Shown here piece by piece: positions 42,174 through 52,444 of a stretch of DNA of 64,000 bases. The DNA is from Chryseobacterium takakiae (GTDB taxonomy: Bacteria; Bacteroidota; Bacteroidia; Flavobacteriales; Weeksellaceae): the NCBI RefSeq assembly GCF_900129385.1, contig NZ_FQVO01000004.1, forward strand, positions 242,209-306,208. Direction: 5' to 3'. The translations under genes and the position numbers were made by a program. Position 1 is the stretch's first letter. Every line of letters begins with the position of its first letter. The notes beneath the pieces are model-generated. The model saw only the letters and a program-made list of their open reading frames with translations, was not told the origin of the DNA and did not search any database.

Positions 42174-45110
42174 TTACACTGTAAATGTTAAAATCATTTT
42201 TGTTCCTTCTCCTTTTTTGCTTTCAATATTAAAGGATACATCAATAAGCGGCAAAAGCTCTTTTACGATCTTCATTCCTAATCTGGAACCTGAGAAATCT
42301 TCAGCCTGCTTTAGCTCTTCTTCTGACATTCCCAATCCTGTGTCTTCAATTACCAGATGATAACGGCACTCATTGGTAATTCCGTAAATATAGATGAAAC
42401 CCTGGTCTGTATATTTAATGGCATTATCCAATATATTATGAATAACAATACTCAGGACATCAGGATTACTTATCAGAACATCACTACTGCCAATATTATT
42501 CTGTATTTGTATAGATTTAAATTCGGCAGTATTCTCAAACAGCCGCATCCTTTGAAAAATAAAATTACGCAGCATAATATTTTCCCTCGTTTTGTAATTG
42601 TCATAAATAAAAATTTTATTGTACGTAATGGTGGAATCTATAAATTCAAGTATCTGCGCAGAAGATTCTCTGATAGATCCAATGACTTTTTTTTCATAAT
42701 AGCCATCATCAATAGTATCCATAAGGATTTCAGTACTCATATTAATAAATTTGAGCGGGCTTTTGATATCGTGACTTATGGCCGCTACGAGCTTTTTTTG
42801 TCTATAAAGCTGTGCATATAGTTCTTCCCGCGTTTTAGACAACGAGCCTATTGTTTCTTTCAGTTCTCTGGTACGTTCATCAATTTTAGCATTAAGAATG
42901 AAAGACTCTTTTTCTATTTGTTTCAGCCTAATTCTGTAAAAGGAATAAAAAATCAACAGCAATACTACAATTGCGGCTAATCTGAATAAAGCAGTTTCCC
43001 AAAAGGCAGGCTTTACAAAAACGTGCAATGTTTTGTAATGATAATCGGAAGAAAAGTCTTTTAGTTTTCTTACGTGGATCTCATGATTTCCATTAGTAAG
43101 TGAGTTGATGCTTATAACCTTGTTATCTGACAATGGCTGCCACTTGTTATCATCAATTTGATATTCGATGTAATCATTCCCCTGATGGCCAAAATTTGTA
43201 TAGTCGACGAAAATTTTAACATATCCGAAATTGTTTTCAAGACTTAAGGTACCGGAAATATTCTTTTCCTTTTCGTTGATGGCAATTCTATCTAAATAAT
43301 AATCTTTACCAGATGTAACGGGAAAAGCATTTCTAGAATTAATATATACCATTCCGTTCATAGAAGGAAATATGATAGAGCCATCATGCATCAATCCGTT
43401 GATATTCCCTCCACCGTTGAATTCCAAAGTCAGAAGACCATCTTTACGGCTATATTTATAAATATATATCCCGGCATTTCTATGAAGATAATAGTTTAGC
43501 AAACTCTCCTTTTTAACCTGAAAAAGACCTTTATTTGATGAAAGCCAGTAATATCCTAATCCGTCGTCAATTACGCTATGTATCGCAGAAAGTACATTAT
43601 TTTTTTGTGGGGGTTCGTATATTTTTCCGTCTTTATAGAGATAAAGTCCTTTTCCATAGGTTTGCACCCAGAAAAGGTTATCCCCATTATTGTTAATGCT
43701 TCTGAAAGTTTTATTTTTGATAAGTGTTTTTCTGGTACTCTTCTTTTCATTGAAAAGGTAAAGTCCATTATGTGCGGTAAGAAGCAATTCATCATTATTG
43801 ACTTGTGTAATCCCTCTTACCGGAACGTTAATAGCATAAAATTTTTCTTTTATAATTTTTTGGTTTTCAATGATTATGTAGCCTATAAAATCTTTATCAG
43901 ACGCAAGAGAAACCCATATTTTATTTCCTGTAATAGTATTGCTTATACCACGAACTACAGTTTTTTTACCGAAATTCCGGATTGTCCTGGCTTTACCCTG
44001 AGACCAAAGAATAAGGCTATGCTCATTTTTCAGGATAAATCCGGCGTTGTCATTAAGCGGAAGAATACCGTAAGGATCTTTATTTGGAAAAGGAAGCGTT
44101 TTTACATATCCGTTGGAATTAAAGATATCACCATCACCTGTAATCACCTCTTTGTTACTATATGGAGCTATAGCATTAAAAATCGTTTGATTGGGAGCAC
44201 TATACGTATTGATAAAGTTTTTCCTCATTACTAAAAAGCCTTGTGAAACCGTTCCCAGAATTAGTGTTCTTGTAGTGTGATCATAATACATACATGTAAT
44301 AGAAAGGTTTTTTAGCGTTTTGCTGTCACAAATCTGAGTTGATAATATGGTGTTATTCTTGTATTCAATTACATATACTTTATTATTATTCATTATCAGA
44401 AGCTGTTTATTGGCTGTATTAATAAAGAACTCAAAATCCTCTTTTTCTGTAATTCCTGTCTGACATTGTTTTATCTCGCCTGTTTTCTCAATTTTTTCAA
44501 TTAAAGAAGGATTCTTCAGATAAAATAACTGGTCTCCCAGAATGAAAAACCGGAAGTAAGTATAATCATTCAAATCTCTAATGAATCGGCTTTTACCATC
44601 TTTTTGATAAAAAAGCCTGTAATGGTCTATATAATAAAATTCCTTTTTTGTAATGAAAAAATAGTATCTCCCTTTTTTTATTTTTTCGGAAGTTTCCTTT
44701 AATAATTTCCAAAGATTTTCTTCACCATAGGGTTTCAATTTCTTAAAAGAAGATGAATTTTTATCAGAAATTACCGAAAATCCCCGGCGGCTAATCAAAG
44801 ACGGAATTTCACCCGAATTGTAGAATGTAAACAGCCAGTCATCATCTGCAGAGCCTTCTATCAGCAGAGTTCTGTTTTCAACGGACGGTATATTCACGTC
44901 ATACGTCAGAAAATTCTTCCCGTCAAACCGCGCGATACCATCATCAGTGGAGAGCCATATAAACCCGAATTTATCTTTAACAATTGATTTTATGGTATTT
45001 TGGGGAAGCTTACATTCGTCAGCATTGTACCATTTTTCAAAATAATTATCCTGTTGTGCGGAGATCCGAACGAATAAGAGAACAAGGAACAGTACGCAAA
45101 GATATTTCAT
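42174..45110 (-). CDS. Membrane histidine kinase with two-component propeller sensor
   Basis: 978 aa. Signal peptide MKYLCVLFLVLLFVRISAQ, then a periplasmic propeller of Reg_prop-like repeats (SIVKDKFGFIWLSTDDGIAR, DDGLGYYWLSSNKGLFQV). A Y_Y_Y domain (DYTNFGHQGNDYIEYQIDDN) and one membrane segment near 713-732 follow. The kinase has His780 in VAAISHDIKSPLKF, an N box DNAIKYTDQG and a G box EDTGLGMSEEE. No receiver or AraC domain is fused, so it is a separate sensor rather than the hybrid common in Bacteroidota. It probably phosphorylates the facing NarL-type regulator. Confidence 0.93.
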   Translation of the reverse strand: MKYLCVLFLVLLFVRISAQQDNYFEKWYNADECKLPQNTIKSIVKDKFGFIWLSTDDGIARFDGKNFLTYDVNIPSVENRTLLIEGSADDDWLFTFYNSGEIPSLISRRGFSVISDKNSSSFKKLKPYGEENLWKLLKETSEKIKKGRYYFFITKKEFYYIDHYRLFYQKDGKSRFIRDLNDYTYFRFFILGDQLFYLKNPSLIEKIEKTGEIKQCQTGITEKEDFEFFINTANKQLLIMNNNKVYVIEYKNNTILSTQICDSKTLKNLSITCMYYDHTTRTLILGTVSQGFLVMRKNFINTYSAPNQTIFNAIAPYSNKEVITGDGDIFNSNGYVKTLPFPNKDPYGILPLNDNAGFILKNEHSLILWSQGKARTIRNFGKKTVVRGISNTITGNKIWVSLASDKDFIGYIIIENQKIIKEKFYAINVPVRGITQVNNDELLLTAHNGLYLFNEKKSTRKTLIKNKTFRSINNNGDNLFWVQTYGKGLYLYKDGKIYEPPQKNNVLSAIHSVIDDGLGYYWLSSNKGLFQVKKESLLNYYLHRNAGIYIYKYSRKDGLLTLEFNGGGNINGLMHDGSIIFPSMNGMVYINSRNAFPVTSGKDYYLDRIAINEKEKNISGTLSLENNFGYVKIFVDYTNFGHQGNDYIEYQIDDNKWQPLSDNKVISINSLTNGNHEIHVRKLKDFSSDYHYKTLHVFVKPAFWETALFRLAAIVVLLLIFYSFYRIRLKQIEKESFILNAKIDERTRELKETIGSLSKTREELYAQLYRQKKLVAAISHDIKSPLKFINMSTEILMDTIDDGYYEKKVIGSIRESSAQILEFIDSTITYNKIFIYDNYKTRENIMLRNFIFQRMRLFENTAEFKSIQIQNNIGSSDVLISNPDVLSIVIHNILDNAIKYTDQGFIYIYGITNECRYHLVIEDTGLGMSEEELKQAEDFSGSRLGMKIVKELLPLIDVSFNIESKKGEGTKMILTFTV

Positions 45111-46196
45111 ATTGTGTTATAATAAGACAGTTAATATTTGTAATACTAATACTACAATAAGTCATACAAATACTTATTAAAAATTAAAATAGTATTACAT
45201 ATTATATCTTTTCATAAAAATAACTTTGTGTTTGTAGTTTTACAGCTAACAACTGGATATTATAACTATAAAATGTATATCAAAAATACATATTTTTATG
45301 ATATTTCATATATTATTTTATAATAATATGCAATTAATAAAATGATTTAATTAATTAGATAAAAAATTAAAAAACAAAAAAACCTTGAAAAGCCTAAAAA
45401 GCAAAAGATGAGAAAAAATTCGGATTCCTGATCATCATATGGCCTATTGGTAATAAGATTTCTGATAGGCCATTGTTGAAACGGAATAAAGAAATAAAAT
45501 TCGAAAGAATTTTGAAGATTACCAAAACCAATAAAAAAACACTACGGCAATCACCAGAATGATTCTTTAAAATCATAGAGAAAGAAAAAGCGATACAAAA
45601 GAAGAAAGCATAAAATATATAGAAATTATTGCTGCAAAAAATAACAAAATATTCCTTATTAAGATTCTAAAACACATAATGATTAATTAAGTATTCAGAT
45701 ATTGCAGAGACTAATTGCTCTGCATTTCTGAAGCTTGGATGAAAAAAAGCACAGTTTATTAACACATTTATTTTTAAGATGATGTAAATTAATTCCCATA
45801 CACTAAAATTTTTCTTAAAGATTTGAGCATACATGAGATTCCAGACGATTCCAAATAAAGGAATTTATTGCGGAACGATAAAATTAGGATGATCTTACGT
45901 TCGTTCCGCAGTTCATAACAAAATTTTATGGTATAGAAAATTGTTTTGAAACTTTCTAAAAAATATAATCATAACGCTCAATAATTGAAATAAACACTAA
46001 ATAAATAAGACGATTTTTTAACAGCAAAACAGAATATGCGCAGCGATTAACTAATTAGAATTCAAGTAAGGTTCTTTTAAAATAAAATTCACGAAAAACT
46101 TTACTGAAAATAATGATATCGATATGACATATGAACCCACCAAAAAATTTTCAGTACGGCCTGTATAGGAAGTCTTAGTAAACATATATTAAACTT
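45111..46196. other. 1.1 kb AT-rich gene-free stretch with two hairpins
   Basis: No credible coding region: the one open frame (45394-45576, minus) is low-complexity. Two inverted repeats stand out. ATGGCCTAT (45439-45447) pairs with ATAGGCCAT (45465-45473). TGCGGAACGA (45869-45878) pairs perfectly with TCGTTCCGCA (45901-45910) around a 22-base loop. The hairpins are GC-richer than the surroundings and could be terminators or small RNAs. Confidence 0.5.
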
Positions 46197-46541
46197 ATGG
46201 AAAGATCAGTACCTAACTACAAAAAAATCTTCGAAGACATTATAAGCAGAAAATGTCCTGAAAAATATACCTTGTGTGAACATATACTGAATAAACAGGA
46301 AATATCAGCAATGGATGTATTACGTCTGAATGATATTATTTTTGATAAAAAAACAGGATCTGATCTTACTAATCAGAAGCACAAAAACTATGACAGTTAC
46401 ACCATTACTGAAATCCTGAACTATCAAAAAGAAAATAATCTCAGTAATGTAGCAGTATCCAGACATTTTAATTTAAGCCGAAGCACAGTAAGCAAGTGGA
46501 GAAAGACATTCTCTTTGCAACAGAATAATAATTTTTTATAA
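46197..46541 (+). CDS. Small helix-turn-helix protein (transposase-like HTH)
   Basis: 114 aa. The C-terminal HTH is readable as NNLSNVAVSRHFNLSRSTVS followed by KWRKTF, like the helix-turn-helix of IS3-type or other transposase orfA proteins. The N-terminal half (YKKIFEDIISRKCPEKYTLC) matches, from memory, a family of short proteins repeated in Chryseobacterium chromosomes. No orfB, terminal inverted repeats or target duplications were seen, so it may be a domesticated or regulatory protein. Lies beside a large gene-free stretch. Confidence 0.7.
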   Translation: MERSVPNYKKIFEDIISRKCPEKYTLCEHILNKQEISAMDVLRLNDIIFDKKTGSDLTNQKHKNYDSYTITEILNYQKENNLSNVAVSRHFNLSRSTVSKWRKTFSLQQNNNFL

Positions 46542-46783
46542 ATACATTCTATTGAATTATTTAAAAATTTAATAACAGCCTTTTTCAGAGCAGTTTCTTT
46601 ACTGTAAAATGTTTTAAGTACAATCAGAGTTTCAGCGATGTACACGAGATAGTAGAGATTATAAATACCAAGCTGTATTTTACCCGGAAAATAAATTTGG
46701 TTGATAGTTTTGATTTTTCCTGCTGCTCTGAAAGGCTTTACTTATATAATCCCAAATTTCTCAAAAGATCGAATTGACAATTC

Positions 46784-47032
46784 CTAAAGTGATAGTTTTT
46801 CATACCAAAGACGAAATCTTTTTGTATACCATTCTACTTTATTTTCATTAAAAAAAACATATAACAGTGTTTTTTCTCCATACCATGTTTTCTTGAGTTG
46901 AAATATCAATATATCATCATTGTCAAATACCCTTGTATAAGATTCCAATGTCACCAGCACTTCTTCTTTCTTCATATGCTGAAGATTTGGAATAAAGCTG
47001 TTCTCTATACTTTGCTTAGATTTCTTTTTCAT
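46784..47032 (-). CDS. Hypothetical protein, 82 aa
   Basis: A Lys-rich N-terminus (MKKKSKQSIENSF) is followed by a beta-rich part (VLVTLESYTRVFDNDDILIF, KTWYGEKTLLYVFFNENKVE). No signal, no recognised family. Composition is like a real protein rather than a shadow frame, and nothing lies opposite it. The adjacent gap 47033-47281 is AT-rich with nothing recognised. Confidence 0.5.
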   Translation of the reverse strand: MKKKSKQSIENSFIPNLQHMKKEEVLVTLESYTRVFDNDDILIFQLKKTWYGEKTLLYVFFNENKVEWYTKRFRLWYEKLSL

Positions 47033-47281
47033 TTCAGGTTATGTTTTATATTAATCACAATATATATTTAAAAAATTACGATTACAGTTAAGAAATCCCT
47101 AATTAAAGACATTCATTTAAAACAAAATAGTTACTATAAGAATTTATATTCTTATTGTAACAATACTATTTATACATAAAGTTATTTAAGTTGTAAAAAA
47201 AAGGTTGTAAAACTTTATTGGCTTTACATACATACTTAAACTACAACATGTAATATTAGTACTATTAAGGTTATTTGATAC

Positions 47282-48454
47282 TTACATACTATTTTTCTCT
47301 AATGTGCTTCGAGTTGTTACATTGTGGAGTATGGCAATCCACAAACTAGAAAGCAAAAGTGAAAGACAGGTAATTCCAAGCCCGGATTTATAAAGGCTGT
47401 ATTCTATAATTCCTGATTTATATGCAACAGCCAATGCAAGAATTCCGAACTCTCCCGTTTGTGAAAGTAAAGCCCCGCCATACCAGCTTTCCCTCCACCC
47501 GAATTTCAACAGACGGAACGTTACTGCAGACATAATACTGTTACTGATTAACACAAAAAATGTTCCCAGAAGAATTATACTAAAATTGGAAAAAAGATAA
47601 GAAATATCAAGCCTTAATCCTATCGATACAAAAAAGAATGTAACGAAAAATACTTTAAAAGGAGCCAATGAGCGCTCCAGCCAGTCGAATGTTTTTACCC
47701 TCCCTACAACAACACCAGCCATAAAACTTCCTAGAGCACTGCTTATTCCCGCTGCCTCAGCTAATAATCCGGAAATTAGACATATAAATAACCCGAAAAA
47801 TACCTGCAGATCATGATCTTTTTCAATCGAAGCAAAGAATTTCGGCAGCCTTATTTCACGGAAAGTCCTGATTCTTTTAAGAATCAGAAAAATAACGCCA
47901 CACAAAACAAGCGGAAAAATGATATTGGAGATATGAAAATCCTGTTTATTCCATGCTTTCAATAAAGTAAGAACCGGTGCCAGAAGCAGATCCTGAAATA
48001 TGAGGATATTTAAAATCATAACGCCAAACGTAGTTTTTAAAGTCTGATGTTTGTTTAAAAACTCACTAACTACTGCTGTACTGTTAAAAATGAATAAAAT
48101 GGCAATAAGCAAAATGCTGTTTATGGAAAGATTTGTAAAATACCCAATCAGAAATGCACAGCCAACACTTAGAATGATCTTGATAAGCTGAGCAACTATC
48201 GGCTTTATGAGCAGACTCCTGTTGTCCGGTACATTGATTTCCATTCCGAGGAAGAACATCAACAGCAAAATTCCTATTTCTCCTATCGTTTCCGTTTGTT
48301 CCGGATCTGTAAAAACTCCTGAAATGTGTGGTCCGAGAATAATTCCCACCAATATATAAGCAATAAGATAAGGCTGATTAAATTTTTTCAGGATAAACAT
48401 AATTCCCAATGTGGTAAGGCATAAAATTGAAATTGACCAAAGTAATCCGTTCAT
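47282..48454 (-). CDS. Cation:proton antiporter, CPA2 (KefB-like) membrane domain
   Basis: 390 aa of almost continuous membrane segments. Family motifs include YILVGIILGPHISGVF, IGILLLMFFLGMEINVP, FLNKHQTLKTTFGVMI and GSFMAGVVVGRVKTFDWLER. The C-terminal KTN/TrkA-N nucleotide-binding domain of full KefB/C proteins is absent, so this is the short form. It exchanges K+ or Na+ for H+. An Hsp20 gene lies upstream on the same strand, 92 bases away. Confidence 0.92.
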   Translation of the reverse strand: MNGLLWSISILCLTTLGIMFILKKFNQPYLIAYILVGIILGPHISGVFTDPEQTETIGEIGILLLMFFLGMEINVPDNRSLLIKPIVAQLIKIILSVGCAFLIGYFTNLSINSILLIAILFIFNSTAVVSEFLNKHQTLKTTFGVMILNILIFQDLLLAPVLTLLKAWNKQDFHISNIIFPLVLCGVIFLILKRIRTFREIRLPKFFASIEKDHDLQVFFGLFICLISGLLAEAAGISSALGSFMAGVVVGRVKTFDWLERSLAPFKVFFVTFFFVSIGLRLDISYLFSNFSIILLGTFFVLISNSIMSAVTFRLLKFGWRESWYGGALLSQTGEFGILALAVAYKSGIIEYSLYKSGLGITCLSLLLSSLWIAILHNVTTRSTLEKNSM

Positions 48455-48546
48455 AGCTTATTGTTTTAGAATACAAATGAAACAGGTACGACAAAAATTG
48501 GTTTTCCTTTTGGGAAAACCAATATATGATCTGACTAATAACTTAA

Positions 48547-49002
48547 TTATTGAACCTCAATAAGGCGAGGCGCCTGTTTTTTGGCTTTTTCCGATTTCGG
48601 AATGGTGAGTTTCAGAACGCCGTTTTCGTATTTTGCTTCAATGTGCTCTTCATCAACCACATTTTCAGCAAGCTCAATACTTCTTCTGAATGACTGATAG
48701 CTGAATTCTCTTCGGATATAGTTCTCGTCTTTCTCTTCCTTCTGATTTTTTCGGGAGGAAGAAATGGTGAGTACATTTCCTTCCAGCGTAATTTCAAAAT
48801 CCTGTTTCTCCATTCCCGGAGCAGCCACTTCCACTTCAAAATTTTCAGTATTTTCACGGATGTTTACCGAAGGAAGTGTAGTAAGTGTCGATGAAAAATT
48901 GTTGTTGCCCCAGTTAAAAAGTTCGCGGCTAAAAAAGTCATCGAACAGTGTACGTGGATTTGCAGGGAGCAAACTGCCATTGTTTCTCTTAACGATTGAC
49001 AT
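48547..49002 (-). CDS. Hsp20 / alpha-crystallin small heat-shock protein
   Basis: 151 aa. The alpha-crystallin domain runs from about residue 45 (PSVNIRENTENFEVEVAAPG) to 140 with VEEHIEAKYENGVLKLTIPK-like ending (EHIEAKYENGVLKLTIP), including the conserved GVL. The C-terminal IxI-type anchor is weakly present (PRLIEV). It prevents aggregation of unfolded proteins. Cytoplasmic. Confidence 0.95.
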   Translation of the reverse strand: MSIVKRNNGSLLPANPRTLFDDFFSRELFNWGNNNFSSTLTTLPSVNIRENTENFEVEVAAPGMEKQDFEITLEGNVLTISSSRKNQKEEKDENYIRREFSYQSFRRSIELAENVVDEEHIEAKYENGVLKLTIPKSEKAKKQAPRLIEVQ

Positions 49003-49147
49003 AATTTACGATTTTTTAAAGGTTAAACAATATATTCAATGATTGTAACATATTCATTACAAACAACATACCATCTTAAAATCCTGAAATTTTGTCATTT
49101 TTAAACTGAAAAACTGACAGTCAGTGTGAAAAAATTTCCATCTTAGA

Positions 49148-50311
49148 TTATGTAAAGCTGCCAAAGAAATTCAGCATCGACTGTAAAGAGGTTTCAGAAT
49201 GCATAGTTTCACCGTTTTTAACAGATTCTTCTGCAGCCGAAGCTGCTCTCTTCCTCATTTCCGATTCGTATCCGGCAATAGCTTCCTGTACTGTTGAATA
49301 GCTTTCCAAAGTTAAACTGTTGCTTAGATACAGCGCATCTTTCATCGCCATATTCGCTCCTTCGCCCGCAAACGGAGGCATCACATGCGCTGCATCACCA
49401 ATAATTGTAACATTCTCTGAAGGTTTCCAGTACTGATCAAACGGCATGCAGTAAATAGGACGTGGAATGAACGGCAATTCCGTACTTTCAAACAATTCTA
49501 GCCAGATGCTGTTCCATTCAGGATACATTCTTTTATACCATTGAATAATTTCAGACCTATCGAAATAGTTCAATCTGTTTGTGGATGTCCAATTTTCATC
49601 AGCTTTAAAACTCGCATAAAAACCGATTGCCCCTTTTCCTTTTTGTCCGATCAGCAGATTTTTCCGGTTTCCGAAAGCCATAATTTTTCCACCTTTCAAA
49701 ATCTTATTAATTTCAGGAGCATTTATATCAGCATCCGGAATATTTCCCTCCAACATTACAATTCCCGTATAAAAAGGCTTGATTTCCGTAATATAAGGAC
49801 GGACTTTTGAATTTGCACCGTCACAGCCGATCACAATATCTGCATAGATCGAAGACTGATTTTTAAAATGCAGCATCCATCCTTCATTTTCTTTTTCCAT
49901 CGACAGAAAATGGCTGTTCCACACTACGGTATTTTCATCCAGGGAATTCAGAAGGATTTTTCTTAAAGTTCCGCGATCAACTTCAGGCCGGAAATGTTTT
50001 TCTTCGAAACTTTCATCAGATTTAGAATCATGATCACTGAACCAAACCTTTGCATGTTCATCCATGATCTTCGTTTTATCCGCCCCGGCCATAAAGTTTT
50101 CTTTAAATACTTCAAGCAGACCTGCAGCACGGATTGCAGCCAGCCCTGAATCCTGATGCATATCAAGCAGGGAACCCTGAACACGGGAATTTTTATCAAA
50201 GTCTCTTTCATATACTTTTACCTGTACTCCTTTCATCTGTAAAAGTCTTGCCAGAGTCAGTCCTCCGGGACCGCCGCCGATGATAGCAACGGATTTGTTT
50301 TTTATCAGCAT
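49148..50311 (-). CDS. FAD-dependent monooxygenase, TetX-like
   Basis: 387 aa. The Rossmann motif is VAIIGGGPGGLTLARLLQMK, VDRGTLRKILLNSL follows, and GDAAHVMPPFAGEGANMAM is the second FAD motif. Overall order and length match TetX-type tetracycline monooxygenases. From memory of TetX, the substrate-contact positions equivalent to Gln192 and His234 read Glu and Gly here (TGIVMLEGNI, GAIGFYASF). Tetracycline inactivation is therefore doubtful; it may hydroxylate another aromatic. It is 22 bases after the AraC regulator on the same strand. Confidence 0.9.
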   Translation of the reverse strand: MLIKNKSVAIIGGGPGGLTLARLLQMKGVQVKVYERDFDKNSRVQGSLLDMHQDSGLAAIRAAGLLEVFKENFMAGADKTKIMDEHAKVWFSDHDSKSDESFEEKHFRPEVDRGTLRKILLNSLDENTVVWNSHFLSMEKENEGWMLHFKNQSSIYADIVIGCDGANSKVRPYITEIKPFYTGIVMLEGNIPDADINAPEINKILKGGKIMAFGNRKNLLIGQKGKGAIGFYASFKADENWTSTNRLNYFDRSEIIQWYKRMYPEWNSIWLELFESTELPFIPRPIYCMPFDQYWKPSENVTIIGDAAHVMPPFAGEGANMAMKDALYLSNSLTLESYSTVQEAIAGYESEMRKRAASAAEESVKNGETMHSETSLQSMLNFFGSFT

Positions 50312-50333
50312 AGTTGTAAATTATGCTGCAAAG

Positions 50334-51086
50334 TTATTTCTTAGGGAAAACTAAAAATTGTAAAAATCGGTCATTATCATTTTTAAAAAGTTCTTTTGGA
50401 GAAACGCCTGAAAGCTTTTTAACATCTTTTATAAAATGCGACTGATCCGAAAAATTGAGCTGGGGAGAAAGAATCCCGTCCTTTATATATTCTAAAGATT
50501 TCTGAAAACGCAGTATTTTGCAGTACATTTTCAAGGTAACGCCCAAATACTTTGTAAAATACCGGTTAATCTGCCTTTCGCTCCAATGTATGGTTTCTGA
50601 TAATTCTTTAATGCTGATCTCACCGTTCACGTCAAAAATGAGCCGGAATAAATTTCGTTTTCGTTCATCGATTGAATTGCTGAGATGTTTTTTTATCACA
50701 TCGGAAGCTTTGCTGCAAAAATCTTCAAAATTGTTGAGATCCTCTTCCCGAAAACCCCAGAATTTTTCAGGCAGTTCTTTTCCGTTGTTGACGAGTTCGG
50801 CAATTGATTCATCGAGAATATATTCCAGCGACAGCGGATTGAAACTGATGGAAAAAAACATGGAAATATTCTGCTGCGGCATCGTTTTAGGTTGTGTTTC
50901 AAGACCCATCAATACTATAAAAAACCGGCCGTCTGTTGTCCGGCACAAAAGAAGATCAATCCTTCCATTAGGAATAATGACCCCTTCTTTGCAGTCGGAA
51001 ATATTGTTTAATGAAGAAAATCCGAATACAAAATCAGCAAGCTGCTCGGCTGGCTTTTTAAAATGATATTGTAGGGATGAAGACAT
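50334..51086 (-). CDS. AraC-family transcriptional regulator
   Basis: 250 aa from the ATG at 51086; an ATG at 51119 would add 11 residues and cannot be excluded. The C-terminal AraC domain has two helix-turn-helices: SIKELSETIHWSERQINRYF and SPQLNFSDQSHFIKDVKKLS followed by GVSPKELFKN. The N-terminal domain (LADFVFGFSSLNNISDCKEG) is the DUF6597-like type. It is first in a two-gene unit with the TetX-like monooxygenase, so it probably controls that enzyme. Confidence 0.88.
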   Translation of the reverse strand: MSSSLQYHFKKPAEQLADFVFGFSSLNNISDCKEGVIIPNGRIDLLLCRTTDGRFFIVLMGLETQPKTMPQQNISMFFSISFNPLSLEYILDESIAELVNNGKELPEKFWGFREEDLNNFEDFCSKASDVIKKHLSNSIDERKRNLFRLIFDVNGEISIKELSETIHWSERQINRYFTKYLGVTLKMYCKILRFQKSLEYIKDGILSPQLNFSDQSHFIKDVKKLSGVSPKELFKNDNDRFLQFLVFPKK

Positions 51087-51119
51087 TCTTATACAATTTC
51101 TACAATAAGTTATATTCAT

Positions 51120-51586
51120 ATGTTATTTCCCTATAAAGGACATAACTTTATTTGAAACCGGTCAGTTATATTTTAAAATACAAATAAGATACAATGTGCT
51201 TCAAAAAACAACAAATAAGTATAGAATAATCGAAATGTCCGGGAATATACAAAGTAAATATTTCCAAATATTTCGCCATTCTTAAAACTATTTACTTATA
51301 TTATTTTTTAATTCGGATTGAGAAAAGTTGGCAATTTAGGCAAAATCCTTTTCATAATACTTTCGGATATTTTCATCTGGCAAAATCACCTCAATTAATG
51401 ACAAAATGATTCTGCACTTTCAAAAGAAATCATCATTAATCCTTACAAATATAGGTAATAAATCTCCGGAAGCCTGTGAAAATGGAATAATATTGAAAAT
51501 TAATAAAACTACTTAAAATTTTTCCGAATTTAGATAAAATTACAGATGATTAAATCATATATTTTGCCCGTACTTTTCATTTATAG
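51120..51586. other. Gene-free region between the AraC gene and the RiPP cluster
   Basis: 467 bases of AT-rich sequence. No open frame of credible composition and no strong hairpin was seen; promoters for the AraC gene must lie at its left end. Confidence 0.4.
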
Positions 51587-52429
51587 CTATTTTACAAAAA
51601 CTTTCATCTTATAGTATCTTAGCAAATAATCATACACAATCATCTCAAACAATCGCTGATTGGAAATAAAAAGCCGATTGACATTCATGTGAAAAATACT
51701 GCTGAAAAAGCTTTTTAGAGACATTTCCAACGATTTATTTTTATCATGGTGGATCATATCTTGTAAGACTGAATCACTTTCTTCAATATTAGCAGTAATA
51801 TAATTTCTTTCCTCTGAGAATTCCTCTGATTGAAGAAATTCTACATATTTCGGTTTAAAATCTCTATACTTTTTATCCAGTTGAGAATTGAGTTTCTTAT
51901 CCGCATTAAACTCCTGTTTAAAAGCAGCATTAAAATCTTTGATCCATTCTAGCTTTCCCTGAATTGAAAGGCTGAGTCTATTTAGTATTTCATCAATATA
52001 AAAAAGACTTACAATCAACTTTTCTTCATCATCATAATGAAGGCATTGGAGGGTAAATTCGCTGTTTTTGTGGAATAAGGATTCTGCTTCTTCCATCGTA
52101 ATAATTCCGTATCGTTCTATTTCCCGGCTATACGTGTCAATCTGCATGTTTGCAATTTCCCCGCTGCTTATATATTGTTCAGATGCGTGGTTAATTTTTT
52201 CAAGGATTTCATTGTAATAACTGATATTATTCAACAATAATCTTACTCTAAGATGCGGTTTCGGGTCGTGGTAGCGGATAAAAAACCATTTTGAAATGTA
52301 TTCTTTTTCCTGAAAGTAATCTACAAAAGGCTGAATAATTTCTTCCAAAACAAGATCGGCTGTTTTTATCCCTGTGTAGATTTTCAGGTAAAGCCATTCT
52401 TTTCCGGGAGGGAATTTTCTTTTCATCAT
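51587..52429 (-). CDS. Split LanB elimination domain (thiopeptide-type bacteriocin biosynthesis protein)
   Basis: 280 aa. The start KEWLYLKIYTGIKTADLVLE and WFFIRYHDPKPHLRVRLLLN match the SpaB C-terminal/thiopeptide-type domain, which removes glutamate from glutamylated Ser/Thr to leave dehydroamino acids. In NisB this is the last ~300 residues of one chain; here it is a separate gene, 15 bases after the glutamylation subunit. Catalytic Arg in IRYHDP and His in DPKPHLR are visible. Last gene of a four-gene minus-strand operon. Confidence 0.88.
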   Translation of the reverse strand: MMKRKFPPGKEWLYLKIYTGIKTADLVLEEIIQPFVDYFQEKEYISKWFFIRYHDPKPHLRVRLLLNNISYYNEILEKINHASEQYISSGEIANMQIDTYSREIERYGIITMEEAESLFHKNSEFTLQCLHYDDEEKLIVSLFYIDEILNRLSLSIQGKLEWIKDFNAAFKQEFNADKKLNSQLDKKYRDFKPKYVEFLQSEEFSEERNYITANIEESDSVLQDMIHHDKNKSLEMSLKSFFSSIFHMNVNRLFISNQRLFEMIVYDYLLRYYKMKVFVK

Positions 52430-52444
52430 TTATGTGGTGTGTTT

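Noticed and set aside
45394..45576. 60-aa minus-strand ORF
   Set aside because: Low-complexity sequence over a hairpin in AT-rich DNA, with no family resemblance.
46424..46645. 73-aa ORF antisense to the HTH gene
   Set aside because: It overlaps a clearly coding HTH frame on the other strand and has no recognisable features.
49148..50311. Calling the monooxygenase a tetracycline resistance gene
   Set aside because: Family similarity is strong, but remembered substrate-contact residues are not kept, so resistance is not supported.
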